A stretch of DNA of 64,000 bases from contig CALUWH010000010.1 in assembly GCA_944324435.1 (NCBI GenBank), positions 1 through 64,000 on the forward strand, given 5' to 3'. The translations under genes were made by a program, and so were the position numbers. The notes under the pieces are model-generated. The model was given only the letters and a program-made list of their open reading frames with translations. It was not told the origin of the DNA and did no database searches. This DNA comes from Candidatus Gastranaerophilales bacterium (GTDB lineage Bacteria > Cyanobacteriota > Vampirovibrionia > Gastranaerophilales > Gastranaerophilaceae). Of this stretch, positions 26,881 through 35,687 are shown piece after piece (position 1 is the stretch's first letter; the number at the start of each line of letters is the position of its first letter).

Positions 26881-27642
26881 ATGAAAAAGTATATTCTTTT
26901 ATTACTAAGTATAGCAATTTGTACAACTACAATGAATCTTGTAAGTGCTAAAACTACAACTAATTCAGATTTGGCATCCGCAATAAAAATGTATAAGGCC
27001 GGGAACTACTCTCAGTGCTACGAAGTTTTGAACAAAATTATCAAAAACGATCCTTCAAATGCGGTAGCGTATTATTATAAAGCTATTACGGCTGCTCAGA
27101 TAGGCAAGAAAGAAGAAGCAATTGAAAACTATGATAAAGCAATATCCCTATCACCTGATAATCAAGTAGGGAGATATGCCCAAAAAGGCAAGACATGTCT
27201 GGAATCCCCCGATAATTGCAGCGATGAAACAGATCAAGCTTCTGAATTAGACGCATTCGTTCAAAGCAAATTCGGCTCAGGGTTTTCAGATGCCGCAAGA
27301 AGCGATTACGAAAACCAAAAGATTAAAAATATTATGCGTGAAATGAACAGGGGTGCAGATATTAATCCGGGAAAATTTAAAGAATATAAAGATTTTTCCA
27401 GTATGAATATGGACGAGACCCCGACTAATGAAGAGATTGTCGCAGCCTTTCGTGTCTTGCAGAATGCAGGTTTTGGGAATTTGTTAAATAATAACAACAT
27501 GTCTGATTTGTCATTATTGACAGGGGCTCAGAATAATAATGCAATGATTAATATGCTTTTGGGCGGCAACATGAACAACACTTCAGTCAGTCCGCAGGTT
27601 ATACAATCAATACTGACAAATCAATTGTCAACAGGTTTTTAA
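26881..27642 (+). CDS. Exported TPR protein with Asn/Met-rich C-terminus
   Basis: The 253-residue protein has a signal peptide (MKKYILLLLSIAICTTTMNLVSA) and two TPR units (about 30-95: AIKMYKAGNYSQCYEVLNKI; AYYYKAITAAQIGKKEEAIE). The C-terminal half is unlike known domains and contains NNNN and GGNMNNT stretches. AAGAAGGG precedes the ATG at 26881. It lies 17 bases before fliW and may be its operon partner, perhaps a periplasmic scaffold; function unknown. Confidence 0.8.
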   Translation: MKKYILLLLSIAICTTTMNLVSAKTTTNSDLASAIKMYKAGNYSQCYEVLNKIIKNDPSNAVAYYYKAITAAQIGKKEEAIENYDKAISLSPDNQVGRYAQKGKTCLESPDNCSDETDQASELDAFVQSKFGSGFSDAARSDYENQKIKNIMREMNRGADINPGKFKEYKDFSSMNMDETPTNEEIVAAFRVLQNAGFGNLLNNNNMSDLSLLTGAQNNNAMINMLLGGNMNNTSVSPQVIQSILTNQLSTGF

Positions 27643-27659
27643 AATAAGAAAGTTAGAGG

Positions 27660-28091
27660 ATGAAATTAAGTACACATAGATTTGGTGAGATTGATATAGA
27701 AGAAAGCAGAATTTTTAATTTTGTTTTACCGATAATAGGATTTGATGTACAAAAGCGGTTTGTTATATTGGATCCGAATAAGGATACTTTATTCAAATGG
27801 CTTCAGTCAATTGAGGATCCGGCCTTAGCATTTCCTATAATATCTGTATCAGCACTGAATTATGATTATACGATAGATTTGCCGGACGCTGTTGTCGACA
27901 AGCTAAAGATAACGAATGTAGAAAGTGTTCTTGTAATGAATATAACATCAATACCTCAGGATAATCCTCACGGAACTACCATTAATTTGCTGGCACCGCT
28001 TATATTTAACCTTGACAACCAGCTTGCAGGTCAGGTCGTACTCTCGGGTTCCGGATATGATATAAGTTTTCCAATGTTTAAAAACAGTTAG
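27660..28091 (+). CDS. fliW: Flagellar assembly factor FliW
   Basis: FliW binds flagellin and also antagonises CsrA, linking flagellin stock to translation. The 143-residue protein matches the family: an early LPIIGFDVQKRFVIL, then WLQSIEDPALAFPII and IPQDNPHGTTINLLAPLIFN. It sits 15 bases before csrA, the normal arrangement. No flagellin or other flagellar gene lies in the window, so the target here is not visible. Confidence 0.93.
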   Translation: MKLSTHRFGEIDIEESRIFNFVLPIIGFDVQKRFVILDPNKDTLFKWLQSIEDPALAFPIISVSALNYDYTIDLPDAVVDKLKITNVESVLVMNITSIPQDNPHGTTINLLAPLIFNLDNQLAGQVVLSGSGYDISFPMFKNS

Positions 28092-28106
28092 ATTTTAAGG
28101 ACAAAA

Positions 28107-28442
28107 ATGCTCGTAATTACCAGAAAAAACGGTCAAAAAATAATGATAAACGACAATATTGAAATAACTATTGTCGAGGCAAGGAACGGTGTTTGCAAAG
28201 TTGCGATACAGGCAGACAAAGACGTTAAAATCTATCGTGAAGAAATATATTATCAGATTAAACTTGCCAACCTGATTGGTAAAAATACGAATGTTTCTGC
28301 CGTTGATTCTGTAGCAGACATGCTCAAGACGGGCAATACGGCGCTTAATGACAAGATAGATTCATCTGTAAAAGGAGATGAGGAAATCATTGTTGACGAA
28401 AAGTCAAAATCCTTACGAATTAATAAAAAGAATGAAAAGTAA
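28107..28442 (+). CDS. csrA: Carbon storage regulator CsrA with C-terminal extension
   Basis: CsrA is a dimeric RNA-binding protein that represses or stabilises mRNAs at GGA sites. Residues 1 to about 60 are the canonical domain (MLVITRKNGQKIMINDNIEI, VQADKDVKIYREEIY). The family normally ends near residue 60-75; here a further 40-50 polar residues rich in Lys, Asp, Ser and Glu follow. FliW, immediately upstream, is its known antagonist. The next gene begins 11 bases inside its end. Confidence 0.93.
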   Translation: MLVITRKNGQKIMINDNIEITIVEARNGVCKVAIQADKDVKIYREEIYYQIKLANLIGKNTNVSAVDSVADMLKTGNTALNDKIDSSVKGDEEIIVDEKSKSLRINKKNEK

Positions 28443-28995
28443 ATATTTTTTTCTGGACAATAACCGGATAGAGATAAAGCCGGGTTCAATAGAACATGCC
28501 TACTTGTGTGTATTAGAAGATGATTTAGAAAGTGCAAAGACAATTTTTGCAAGCCTGGATTCGCCGCGCGCCAAATGGGGTAAGGCTTTGTGCTCAATCC
28601 TGGAAGGATACATTGAAGAGTATCCGACATATTTTCAGATAAGAAATTTTCTTGAAATTGATATGGATTTTCTTTTGAAAAATGAAAAGCTTGATTTTGT
28701 AGAACAATTGCTGGGAGGCTTGGAACTGTTATCTGCAATTAATTATGAAACGTACAAATTTGCAGCGAGAGTAATGTTTGAAAACAAATTTTTTTCAGCC
28801 GCACTGAAATATATGGAAAAGTCAAAAATGCTTCGCTATAACGACCCCGAACTTCATTTTATGCTTGCAAAATACTATCTTGAAGTACATGATGACAAAA
28901 AGGCTTATGATTCAATCTGCGAGTGTTTAACAATTCTGCCGGATTATTATCCGGCAAGGATAATTAAAGCAAAAATTGAAGAAAGAATAGATTAA
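28432..28995 (+). CDS. TPR-type hypothetical protein of the fliW-csrA operon
   Basis: A 187-residue soluble protein with helical, TPR-like repeats (KFAARVMFENKFFSAALKYMEKS; HFMLAKYYLEVHDDKKAYDSI; LTILPDYYPARIIKAKI). I place the start at 28432, overlapping the csrA stop by 11 bases; earlier codons lie deep in csrA. Its coupling to csrA suggests a role in the same circuit, perhaps as an adaptor, but nothing direct shows it. Confidence 0.7.
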   Translation: MKSKYFFLDNNRIEIKPGSIEHAYLCVLEDDLESAKTIFASLDSPRAKWGKALCSILEGYIEEYPTYFQIRNFLEIDMDFLLKNEKLDFVEQLLGGLELLSAINYETYKFAARVMFENKFFSAALKYMEKSKMLRYNDPELHFMLAKYYLEVHDDKKAYDSICECLTILPDYYPARIIKAKIEERID

Positions 28996-29010
28996 TAGTA
29001 TAATTTACTT
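28976..29010 (+). promoter_or_regulatory. Leaderless promoter of the coiled-coil gene
   Basis: TTGAAG (28976-28981), a 17-base spacer, TATAAT (28999-29004), six bases, then ATG at 29011. No Shine-Dalgarno. The -35 lies inside the end of the preceding gene. Confidence 0.75.
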
Positions 29011-29679
29011 ATGACTGGAGATTTTTTCGCTAACAATAAAAAGAATCTTTTTTTAAAAACAGACGAGGAAAATTTTTTTATGCAGCCTGAAAATATTCAT
29101 CTGCAAGCAAATGTTACAGAGCCTGTCAGGCGCTTAAATGACTACGATTATAATATTTTGCAAAAAGAAGCGTACAAAGATGTTTCAGACGAGTTGTTTA
29201 AGCTTGAATATAAGCTTGCAAAGACAGAAGAGGAAATAAAATCTCTTGAATCTCAAATACAGGCAGCAAAAGATATTCACGATTTTACCGCTGTTGAAAG
29301 TTTGTTTAACAGAAAAAAGCAGCTGATAGAAGAGCATCGGGAATTGACCGAAATATATAATGAGACGAGCTTATCTGCAAAGATTTCAGGAGGGATTTTT
29401 AATGCGTTTTCAAACAAAATGAAAACCAAGTATTCGGGAGTTAAGAAAAGTCTGGATATGCTTGGACAGCTTTGTCTCTCCAAACTTCCTAAGCGTTTTT
29501 CTCAAGTATTAGAGATAAAAAAATCTTTGAGTAAGCTTGAAAATATTAATAAAAGCGTAGATGAACTTATGACGCTTCAAACTCCATACGGAGAAGGCGG
29601 AGATAAATATATTCAGCTATCAAAATACATTACCAAGGCCAATTATATTCAGTCGGAAATCTCAAGGTTTTTAAGGTAG
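29011..29679 (+). CDS. Hypothetical coiled-coil protein
   Basis: Not recognised. The 222-residue protein has a long charged coiled-coil region (about 55-110, heptad-like KLEYKLAKTEEEIKSLESQI and following) and a C-terminal helical region, with no signal peptide or membrane segment. The start directly follows a consensus promoter (leaderless). It sits between the fliW-csrA operon and der. Confidence 0.7.
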   Translation: MTGDFFANNKKNLFLKTDEENFFMQPENIHLQANVTEPVRRLNDYDYNILQKEAYKDVSDELFKLEYKLAKTEEEIKSLESQIQAAKDIHDFTAVESLFNRKKQLIEEHRELTEIYNETSLSAKISGGIFNAFSNKMKTKYSGVKKSLDMLGQLCLSKLPKRFSQVLEIKKSLSKLENINKSVDELMTLQTPYGEGGDKYIQLSKYITKANYIQSEISRFLR

Positions 29680-29681
29680 TT

Positions 29682-29716
29682 TTGCTACAAAAAAAACTTT
29701 GTGCTAAACTTGGTTT
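29682..29716 (+). promoter_or_regulatory. Leaderless promoter of der
   Basis: TTGCTA (29682-29687), exactly 17 bases, TAAACT (29705-29710), six bases, then ATG at 29717. The -35 is identical to that of the MEMO gene. No Shine-Dalgarno. Confidence 0.65.
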
Positions 29717-31063
29717 ATGAAAAAGAAACCGATTATCGCAGTTGTAGGACGCCCAAATGTAGGCAAATCAACGTTTGTAAACAGACTTGTAGGCAAACGT
29801 CAGTCAATAGTGGATGACCTTCCGGGCGTTACCAGAGACAGAATCTATTTTGATGTTGAGTGGCAGAACAAACCTTTTACTGTAATTGATACAGGCGGTA
29901 TTGTTCCGGGTGATGAAGATGAAATAATGGTTTCTATATATGATCAGGCAAGAATTGCCTGTGAAGAAGCAGACAAAATTATATTTATTGTTGACGGAAT
30001 AGAAGGCGTTACTCCTGTTGATTCTGATATCGCAAATATCCTCAGACAATCCGGCAAGCCGATATATCTTGCGGTAAACAAAGTTGATTCGCATAATCAA
30101 ATTACAATGATAAGTGATTTCTATTCTCTTGCAATAGGCGACCCTATTGCGATTAGTGCACTCCATGGTTCAGGCGGTGTAGGAGATTTGCTGGAAGAAA
30201 TAACTTCTGATTTTGAATATGATGAAAATAATGAAGAGGATTCCACTATAAAAATAGCAATCGTTGGCAGACCAAATGCCGGTAAATCCTCTATAGTAAA
30301 TGCGCTTCTCGGCGAAAAAAGAGTTATTGTATCAGACATATCCGGAACAACACGAGACAGCATTGATTCAAGGCTAATATACAACGAACAGGAGTTTGTA
30401 ATCATTGATACCGCAGGTATCAGAAAAAAATCAAAAGTTGATTACGGCGTGGAAAAATTCGCGGTAGACAGAGCCATACGCTCAATTAGAGAATGTGATG
30501 TCGCTCTTATGGTAATTGATGCAACAGAGGCCGTAAACGGGATTTCCGATCAGGACAAAAAAATAGCTTCTATTATTACGGAAGCCGGCAAAGGGATGGT
30601 TATTGCAATAAACAAATGGGATTTGATTGAGGATAAAAAATCCAACACAATTAATAAATTTGAACAAAAAATTGCAAATGAGATTCCCTTCTTGGACTAC
30701 GTTCCTAAAATCTACATAAGCGCGGTAACACACCAGCGCCTAAACCAAATTTTCACAAAAGTGGTTGAAGTTCAAAAAGAACGTTCAAAACGTGTCTCAA
30801 CAGGGCTTTTAAATAAAATTGTAAACGAGGCTTACGCTCTGAATCCGCCCCAGACAATCAGAAACAAGCGGCTTAAAATAATGTATTCAACTCAGGCTTC
30901 AATCGAACCTCCTACATTTGTACTTTTTGCAAATAATGAAGATTTACTCAAAGACCACTATAAAAGATATTTAGAAAACAAACTGCGTGAAGCCTTCGGC
31001 TTTATCGGCACTCCGATAAAAATTTCTGTCAGAACTCGCTCTGAAAAGAAAAAGAGCCGTTAG
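29717..31063 (+). CDS. der: Ribosome biogenesis GTPase Der (EngA)
   Basis: Der carries two G domains in tandem and assists 50S assembly. Domain 1 has GRPNVGKS, DTGG and NKVD; domain 2 (from about residue 178) has GRPNAGKS, DTAGI and NKWD. A KH-like domain closes the 448-residue protein, normal length. The transcript is probably leaderless (see 29682). The stop codon lies within a small hairpin. Confidence 0.98.
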   Translation: MKKKPIIAVVGRPNVGKSTFVNRLVGKRQSIVDDLPGVTRDRIYFDVEWQNKPFTVIDTGGIVPGDEDEIMVSIYDQARIACEEADKIIFIVDGIEGVTPVDSDIANILRQSGKPIYLAVNKVDSHNQITMISDFYSLAIGDPIAISALHGSGGVGDLLEEITSDFEYDENNEEDSTIKIAIVGRPNAGKSSIVNALLGEKRVIVSDISGTTRDSIDSRLIYNEQEFVIIDTAGIRKKSKVDYGVEKFAVDRAIRSIRECDVALMVIDATEAVNGISDQDKKIASIITEAGKGMVIAINKWDLIEDKKSNTINKFEQKIANEIPFLDYVPKIYISAVTHQRLNQIFTKVVEVQKERSKRVSTGLLNKIVNEAYALNPPQTIRNKRLKIMYSTQASIEPPTFVLFANNEDLLKDHYKRYLENKLREAFGFIGTPIKISVRTRSEKKKSR

Positions 31064-31070
31064 GCTCTTT
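31051..31070 (+). terminator. Hairpin spanning the der stop codon
   Basis: AAAGAGCC/GGCTCTTT, 8-bp stem and 4-base loop, overlaps the TAG. No T-tract follows, so it may terminate weakly or protect the mRNA end. Confidence 0.5.
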
Positions 31071-31251
31071 GGAATTAAGAATAGCTGGAAGTATGAAAAA
31101 GATTTAACACTATTATTAAACAGAAAAATCTGTATTAAAACTATTAGTAAGCCGGGCTAATTCAGAGCAGCATAAATATGCTTTCATAAAAGAGAAAGCA
31201 ATTATAAAAAACCTGTTGCAGCATCATTATCTGCTGTACAGCGCTAAAATC

Positions 31252-32307
31252 TTATCCTTCGATAGATTCGGAAATTTTACTGTTAACACCGGTTTCAACA
31301 GCTTCTTTAGCAACTCTTACGGCGTTTTTAATTGCATAAGCCCTGCTTCTGCCATGCGATATAACGGTTATACCCTTAACGCCAAGCAGCAGTGCTCCTC
31401 CGAACTCTTCATAATTAATTTTTTCGTAAATCCTTTTCATAAAAGGCTTAGCAAGAAGTCCGATTAGCATGCCAAGAAAATCAGATTTAAATTCGCTTTT
31501 TATCATTTTGAACAATAAAGAAGAAGTTCCTTCCGTTACCTTCAGAACGACGTTACCGACAAACCCGTCGCAAATAACAACATCACAGAGGTTAAGGAAC
31601 AATTCTCTGCCTTCAATATTACCCATAAAATTAAATTTTTCTTTTTCTTCTTCAAGAAGATTATACGTATTTTGAGCAAGTTCGTTTCCCTTACCGGCTT
31701 CTTCACCGATATTAAGAACACCAACCCTCGGTTTTTCTATTCCTAAAACATTTTTAGAGAAGGTTAATCCCATGATAGCAAACTGCCTGAGCATTTGCGG
31801 TGTACAATTACTGTTCGCACCTGCGTCTATAATAACGATAGGTTTCTTCATTGTCGGAAGCGTAACAGCAATTGCCGGTCTGTCAATACCGGGGATTCTT
31901 CCCAGACCGAACAAGCTTGAAGCCATTGCAGCACCGGTAGAGCCGGCCGCAACAAGAGCATCAGAGCTTCCTGTTGCAACCGAATTTACCGATAAAACTA
32001 TTGAAGAGTTTTTCTTTTTACGAATAGCCTGCCCTGGAGCTTCGCCCATCTCTATAATCTCAGAGGCGTGTGTGATTTTGATATCAAGTGATTTAACATC
32101 GACTCTAACCCGTCTTCTTCTGCCGGCCTTACCGCAATCGGAGAGAAATCCCTCCTGCTGAATAACTTCAAGACAATGTTCTATTCTGTCCTGTTTGCCT
32201 ACCAGTTCTAATGCAACACCGTATTCCGCTGCTGCCCATACCGCACCTGCAATTATCTCAAACGGAGCGTGGTCGCCTCCCATTGCGTCAATAGCTATTC
32301 TTGTCAT
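31252..32307 (-). CDS. plsX: Phosphate acyltransferase PlsX
   Basis: PlsX makes acyl-phosphate from acyl-ACP for phospholipid synthesis. The family landmarks are intact: IAIDAMGGDHAP at the start, ITHASEIIEMGE, VAAGSTGAAMASS, IDAGANSNCTP, NIGEEAGKGNEL and VCDGFVGNV. At 351 residues it is normal. It is the last gene of the order small protein, DUF177, rpmF, plsX, which is widely conserved. A short Lys/Arg-rich insertion follows residue 60 (GKAGRRRRVRVD). Confidence 0.97.
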   Translation of the reverse strand: MTRIAIDAMGGDHAPFEIIAGAVWAAAEYGVALELVGKQDRIEHCLEVIQQEGFLSDCGKAGRRRRVRVDVKSLDIKITHASEIIEMGEAPGQAIRKKKNSSIVLSVNSVATGSSDALVAAGSTGAAMASSLFGLGRIPGIDRPAIAVTLPTMKKPIVIIDAGANSNCTPQMLRQFAIMGLTFSKNVLGIEKPRVGVLNIGEEAGKGNELAQNTYNLLEEEKEKFNFMGNIEGRELFLNLCDVVICDGFVGNVVLKVTEGTSSLLFKMIKSEFKSDFLGMLIGLLAKPFMKRIYEKINYEEFGGALLLGVKGITVISHGRSRAYAIKNAVRVAKEAVETGVNSKISESIEG

Positions 32308-32343
32308 TGTTTAACTCTTCCCTTTATCTTTTGATGTCTAAAA

Positions 32344-32730
32344 CTAAGCTTCGGGAGTTTCGTCTTTATCTTCTTTTACTTCCTCAGCTTTTGCTTCTTC
32401 CTTTGCAGTTTCTTCGGCTTCAGCCTTTTCAACCTTTTCTTCAACAACCTTAGCTTCTTCTGCTTTTACGTTTTCTTCTGCAGGTTTTTGAGCTTTAGCT
32501 GCCGTTTTTTTAGCAGGCTTTGTTTCTTTCACTTCCGCATTTTCAACAAAACCTTCAGCTTTTCTTGAAACAACTTTGCCTTTATACTGACCGCAAGCCG
32601 TGCACACGGTGTGTGTTAAAACTTTTGCTCCGCAATTCGGGCAGGTTGTTAATTCAGGCTTGGTTGCCTTCCAGTTTGATCTTCTTTTTCCTTGAGCGCT
32701 ATGCCCCGTTCTTTTCTTTGGTACTGCCAT
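32344..32730 (-). CDS. rpmF: 50S ribosomal protein L32 with long charged tail
   Basis: bL32 of the large ribosomal subunit. Residues 1 to about 58 are canonical: MAVPKKRTGHSAQGKRRSNWK and a zinc ribbon with CPNC and CTAC. The family is about 57-60 residues long, but here roughly 70 residues of Lys/Glu/Ala-rich low-complexity sequence follow, for 128 in all. GG-rich Shine-Dalgarno precedes the start. It lies between DUF177 and plsX. Confidence 0.95.
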   Translation of the reverse strand: MAVPKKRTGHSAQGKRRSNWKATKPELTTCPNCGAKVLTHTVCTACGQYKGKVVSRKAEGFVENAEVKETKPAKKTAAKAQKPAEENVKAEEAKVVEEKVEKAEAEETAKEEAKAEEVKEDKDETPEA

Positions 32731-32771
32731 TTTCCTATACCTTTCTTTGTTGTACTACTTATATTATCGGA

Positions 32772-33254
32772 TTAATTATCAATTTTGATATTTTTGAATA
32801 TATCCATTCTTTCGTCGTGAGGTTTTAATTCTTCATCTGATACAAATAATCCCTCATTACAATTTATACCACAAACTTTTTTATTTGGTAACTGTAATAT
32901 TACAGATTGATACAATAAGTCATAAACATCAATATCTTTTTTGCCGTTCAGGTCTGTAATAAATTGTCCCGGCTGTAGTTCGACCTCTTGTGCGTATTCA
33001 TTATAAAGTGAATATTTTGCAAAAGTCTCATCAATATCAAAGTCCAGATTGTAATCAAACTTATTCAGACATCTGTCGCATTCAAGAGGAATTACACCTT
33101 GAACATGCCCTTTAACTTCAATAAAGTCGCCGAGAGATTTGAACTCCAAATCAGCATCCACTTTGCAATCCAGTTCTTTAATTTCATCGCTGAACTCATA
33201 GTGGAGAGTTTTTTCTGCATTTTTTTCGATATCGTCAATAAGAATATTGTACAC
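32772..33254 (-). CDS. DUF177 (YceD) family protein
   Basis: A 160-residue YceD-like protein of the kind normally next to rpmF; it is linked with 23S rRNA/ribosome assembly. LECDRCLNKFDYNL and later CGINCNEGL hold the Cys pairs typical of the family, possibly metal binding. The start is GTG with GGAG six bases upstream. Co-directional with rpmF and plsX. Confidence 0.9.
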   Translation of the reverse strand: MYNILIDDIEKNAEKTLHYEFSDEIKELDCKVDADLEFKSLGDFIEVKGHVQGVIPLECDRCLNKFDYNLDFDIDETFAKYSLYNEYAQEVELQPGQFITDLNGKKDIDVYDLLYQSVILQLPNKKVCGINCNEGLFVSDEELKPHDERMDIFKNIKIDN

Positions 33255-33266
33255 TTTAATCTCCGT

Positions 33267-33512
33267 CTATGAGTATGGCTCTTCCTGTAAAACAAGCCCT
33301 GCAATCTGAGTTGATACAAAGCACAATTTCTTAATCGGTCCCATCGGTTCTTTTTCTACCAAAACCGGAGTGGGACTTTTCATAAGCTGTTTAAGCTCTG
33401 CGTAAATCGCCTGCGGATTTTCAAAATACATAACAATGGGCGTAGCAGAACCTTTTAAAAATAAAATGACAGCCTGACGCGTTTTCTGAGGGGTATTAAA
33501 TTGTTGGACCAT
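33267..33512 (-). CDS. Small hypothetical protein of the rpmF-plsX operon
   Basis: Not recognised. 81 residues, soluble, no motif I can name. It begins right after an excellent ribosome-binding site (AAGGAGG) and ends 12 bases before the DUF177 gene, so it is a real first gene of the operon. Residues 30-60 contain ENPQAIYAELKQLMKS, a helical stretch. Confidence 0.7.
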   Translation of the reverse strand: MVQQFNTPQKTRQAVILFLKGSATPIVMYFENPQAIYAELKQLMKSPTPVLVEKEPMGPIKKLCFVSTQIAGLVLQEEPYS

Positions 33513-33540
33513 TTTACCTCCTTATTCGTTTAATGTAACT

Positions 33541-33553
33541 ATTATACTATAAT
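33541..33553. promoter_or_regulatory. Back-to-back -10 elements of divergent genes
   Basis: ATTATACTATAAT holds a + strand TATAAT (33548-33553, toward aspS) and a minus-strand TATAAT (33546-33541, toward the rpmF-plsX operon), one base apart. The -35 boxes are poor on both sides. Only one polymerase could occupy the site at a time. Confidence 0.6.
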
Positions 33554-33676
33554 ACAAAAAGTTAAGAAGTACAAAAATTTTCCGGAAAACAGATAAATAC
33601 TTTTATTATGGTCTCTCTTTACAAGCGTTCCTGTTTTTGTTACGATTTTAGGGCAAAAAAGAATTTTTATAGGGAG

Positions 33677-35461
33677 ATGAATGAATTGAAAACTCGAATG
33701 AAATCAAATAATTGCGGTGAATTAAACCTCAATAATTTAAATGAAGAAGTTACACTATCCGGCTGGGTTTCAACTGTCAGAGACTTAGGCGGAATCTTAT
33801 TTATAGAATTAAGAGACAGAAGCGGATTTTTTCAGCTTGTTGCCAATCCGCAGATTAACCCGGAAGTTCATAGAGCTTTTGAAAAAGTCAGAAGCGAATA
33901 TGTGATTATGGTAAAAGGTAAGGTTACAAAACGTCCTGAAGAAACTTACAATGAAAAATATCCTACAGGACAGGTTGAAATGTATCCTGATTCTGTTGAG
34001 ATTCTTGCTGAATCAAAAGTTTTACCTTTTGTTCTGGGTGATGATAATGTTTCTGAAGATATCCGCTTGAAATATAGATATTTAGATATAAGAAACGAAA
34101 AAATGCTTCACAATCTAAAGACAAGACACAACATTGTGCAGGCAGTCAGAAATTATCTAAATAATCAGGAGTTTTTGGAAGTAGAAACACCTATTTTGAT
34201 TAAAACAACTCCTGAAGGCGCAAGAGATTATCTGGTTCCATCAAGAGTTCAGCCGGGTAAATTCTTTGCACTTCCTCAATCTCCTCAGATTTTCAAACAG
34301 CTTCTTATGGTTGGCGGAATCGAAAAATATTATCAAATAGCAAAATGCTTCCGTGATGAGGATTTAAGAGCAGACAGACAGCCCGAATTTACACAAATCG
34401 ATATGGAAATGTCTTTTGTAGAGCAGCAGGATGTTATCAATGTTGTAGAAGGGCTTCTTGTAGACGCGTTCAAGGCTGCAGGAGTTGAAATTAAGCCTCC
34501 GTTTATCCAGATGCCATGGCAGGAAGCTATGGACAGATATGGTTCTGATAAACCTGATACAAGATTCGGTTTGGAATTGTTTGATATCGGAGATATTATC
34601 CTCGAATCAAACTTCGATATTGTTAAAAATACACTGCTTAACGGCGGTATTGTCCGCGGTATAAGAATCCCGGGCGGAGCCAAATACTCAAGAAAAGATA
34701 TTGATGATATTACAAAACTTGCCGTATCATTCGGGGCAAAAGCACTTGCTAATATTATTTATTTAGAAGACGGAAGCGCTAAGTCTCCCGTACTTAAATT
34801 TGTGACAGAAGAACAGGCCAAGCAGATTCAGGAAAGAGCCGGAGCAGAAGCCGGTGATATCATTTTCTTTGTTGCTGATAAGCCGAAACTTGTTTACGAT
34901 ATCATGGGCCGATTGAGATTACATTTCGGAAAATCATTGAATCTCATTGATGAGAGCAAGCACAATCTTCTTTGGATTGTAGACTTCCCGATGTTTGAAT
35001 GGTCTGATGAAGAAGGAAGATATATGGCTATGCACCATCCGTTCACTTCTCCTAACTTAGAAGATTTAGATAAATTAGACAGTGGTGATTTGGGTAATGT
35101 TAAGTCTATTGCTTACGATATCGTATACAATGGAACAGAGCTTGGCGGCGGAAGTGTAAGAATCCATTCAAGCGAAGTTCAGAAAAAAATCTTTAAAGCT
35201 CTGGGGCTTACAGAAGAGGAGGCCGCAGAAAAATTCGGATTTATGGTTAATGCCCTTCAATACGGTACTCCGCCGCACGCAGGGCTTGCAATCGGGCTTG
35301 ACAGACTGGTTGCACTGTTATGCAGAACAGATTCAATCCGTGATGTTATTGCATTCCCGAAAAATGCAAGTGCTAAAGACTTGATGAGCGATGCGCCGGG
35401 CGAAGCTTCTCTCCAGCAGATGAGAGAGCTGCATATCAAAAGCACCGTAAAAAAAGATTAG
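33677..35461 (+). CDS. aspS: Aspartyl-tRNA synthetase
   Basis: A class II synthetase of the bacterial type, 594 residues. N-terminal OB-fold (LSGWVSTVRDLGGILFIELRD), motif 2 CFRDEDLRADRQPEFTQIDMEMSF, the bacterial GAD insertion domain, and motif 3 GLAIGLDRLVALL. The start at 33677 has AGGGAG just before it; the longer frame begins upstream at 33608. If GatCAB is present in this organism it may act on both tRNA-Asp and tRNA-Asn; this cannot be settled from the sequence. Confidence 0.97.
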   Translation: MNELKTRMKSNNCGELNLNNLNEEVTLSGWVSTVRDLGGILFIELRDRSGFFQLVANPQINPEVHRAFEKVRSEYVIMVKGKVTKRPEETYNEKYPTGQVEMYPDSVEILAESKVLPFVLGDDNVSEDIRLKYRYLDIRNEKMLHNLKTRHNIVQAVRNYLNNQEFLEVETPILIKTTPEGARDYLVPSRVQPGKFFALPQSPQIFKQLLMVGGIEKYYQIAKCFRDEDLRADRQPEFTQIDMEMSFVEQQDVINVVEGLLVDAFKAAGVEIKPPFIQMPWQEAMDRYGSDKPDTRFGLELFDIGDIILESNFDIVKNTLLNGGIVRGIRIPGGAKYSRKDIDDITKLAVSFGAKALANIIYLEDGSAKSPVLKFVTEEQAKQIQERAGAEAGDIIFFVADKPKLVYDIMGRLRLHFGKSLNLIDESKHNLLWIVDFPMFEWSDEEGRYMAMHHPFTSPNLEDLDKLDSGDLGNVKSIAYDIVYNGTELGGGSVRIHSSEVQKKIFKALGLTEEEAAEKFGFMVNALQYGTPPHAGLAIGLDRLVALLCRTDSIRDVIAFPKNASAKDLMSDAPGEASLQQMRELHIKSTVKKD

Positions 35462-35480
35462 AGTTTTTAGGTCGCGGTCT

Positions 35481-35672
35481 ATGGTTATACGAGTCTTGTT
35501 ATTATTTCTATCACTAATAATTTTAGTGAATCTGTGTATTATAACATTGTGCTGTATACTTGGTGAAAACCTTTACAAAAAATACGGCAAACAGATGCTT
35601 ATATTGGCTGGAATATTTATATTTCTCGTAGCGGCTCTTTACATAGCATTGGCGCTCATTGGTTTGAAATAA
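35481..35672 (+). CDS. Small membrane protein, two helices
   Basis: Not recognised. 63 residues with two hydrophobic helices (about 3-28 and 38-60) joined by a short charged loop ENLYKKYGKQ. It lies between aspS and the SPFH gene (15-base gap to the latter), and could be a partner of the SPFH protein. Confidence 0.6.
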   Translation: MVIRVLLLFLSLIILVNLCIITLCCILGENLYKKYGKQMLILAGIFIFLVAALYIALALIGLK

Positions 35673-35687
35673 TAAGAAAGGAGTTTT

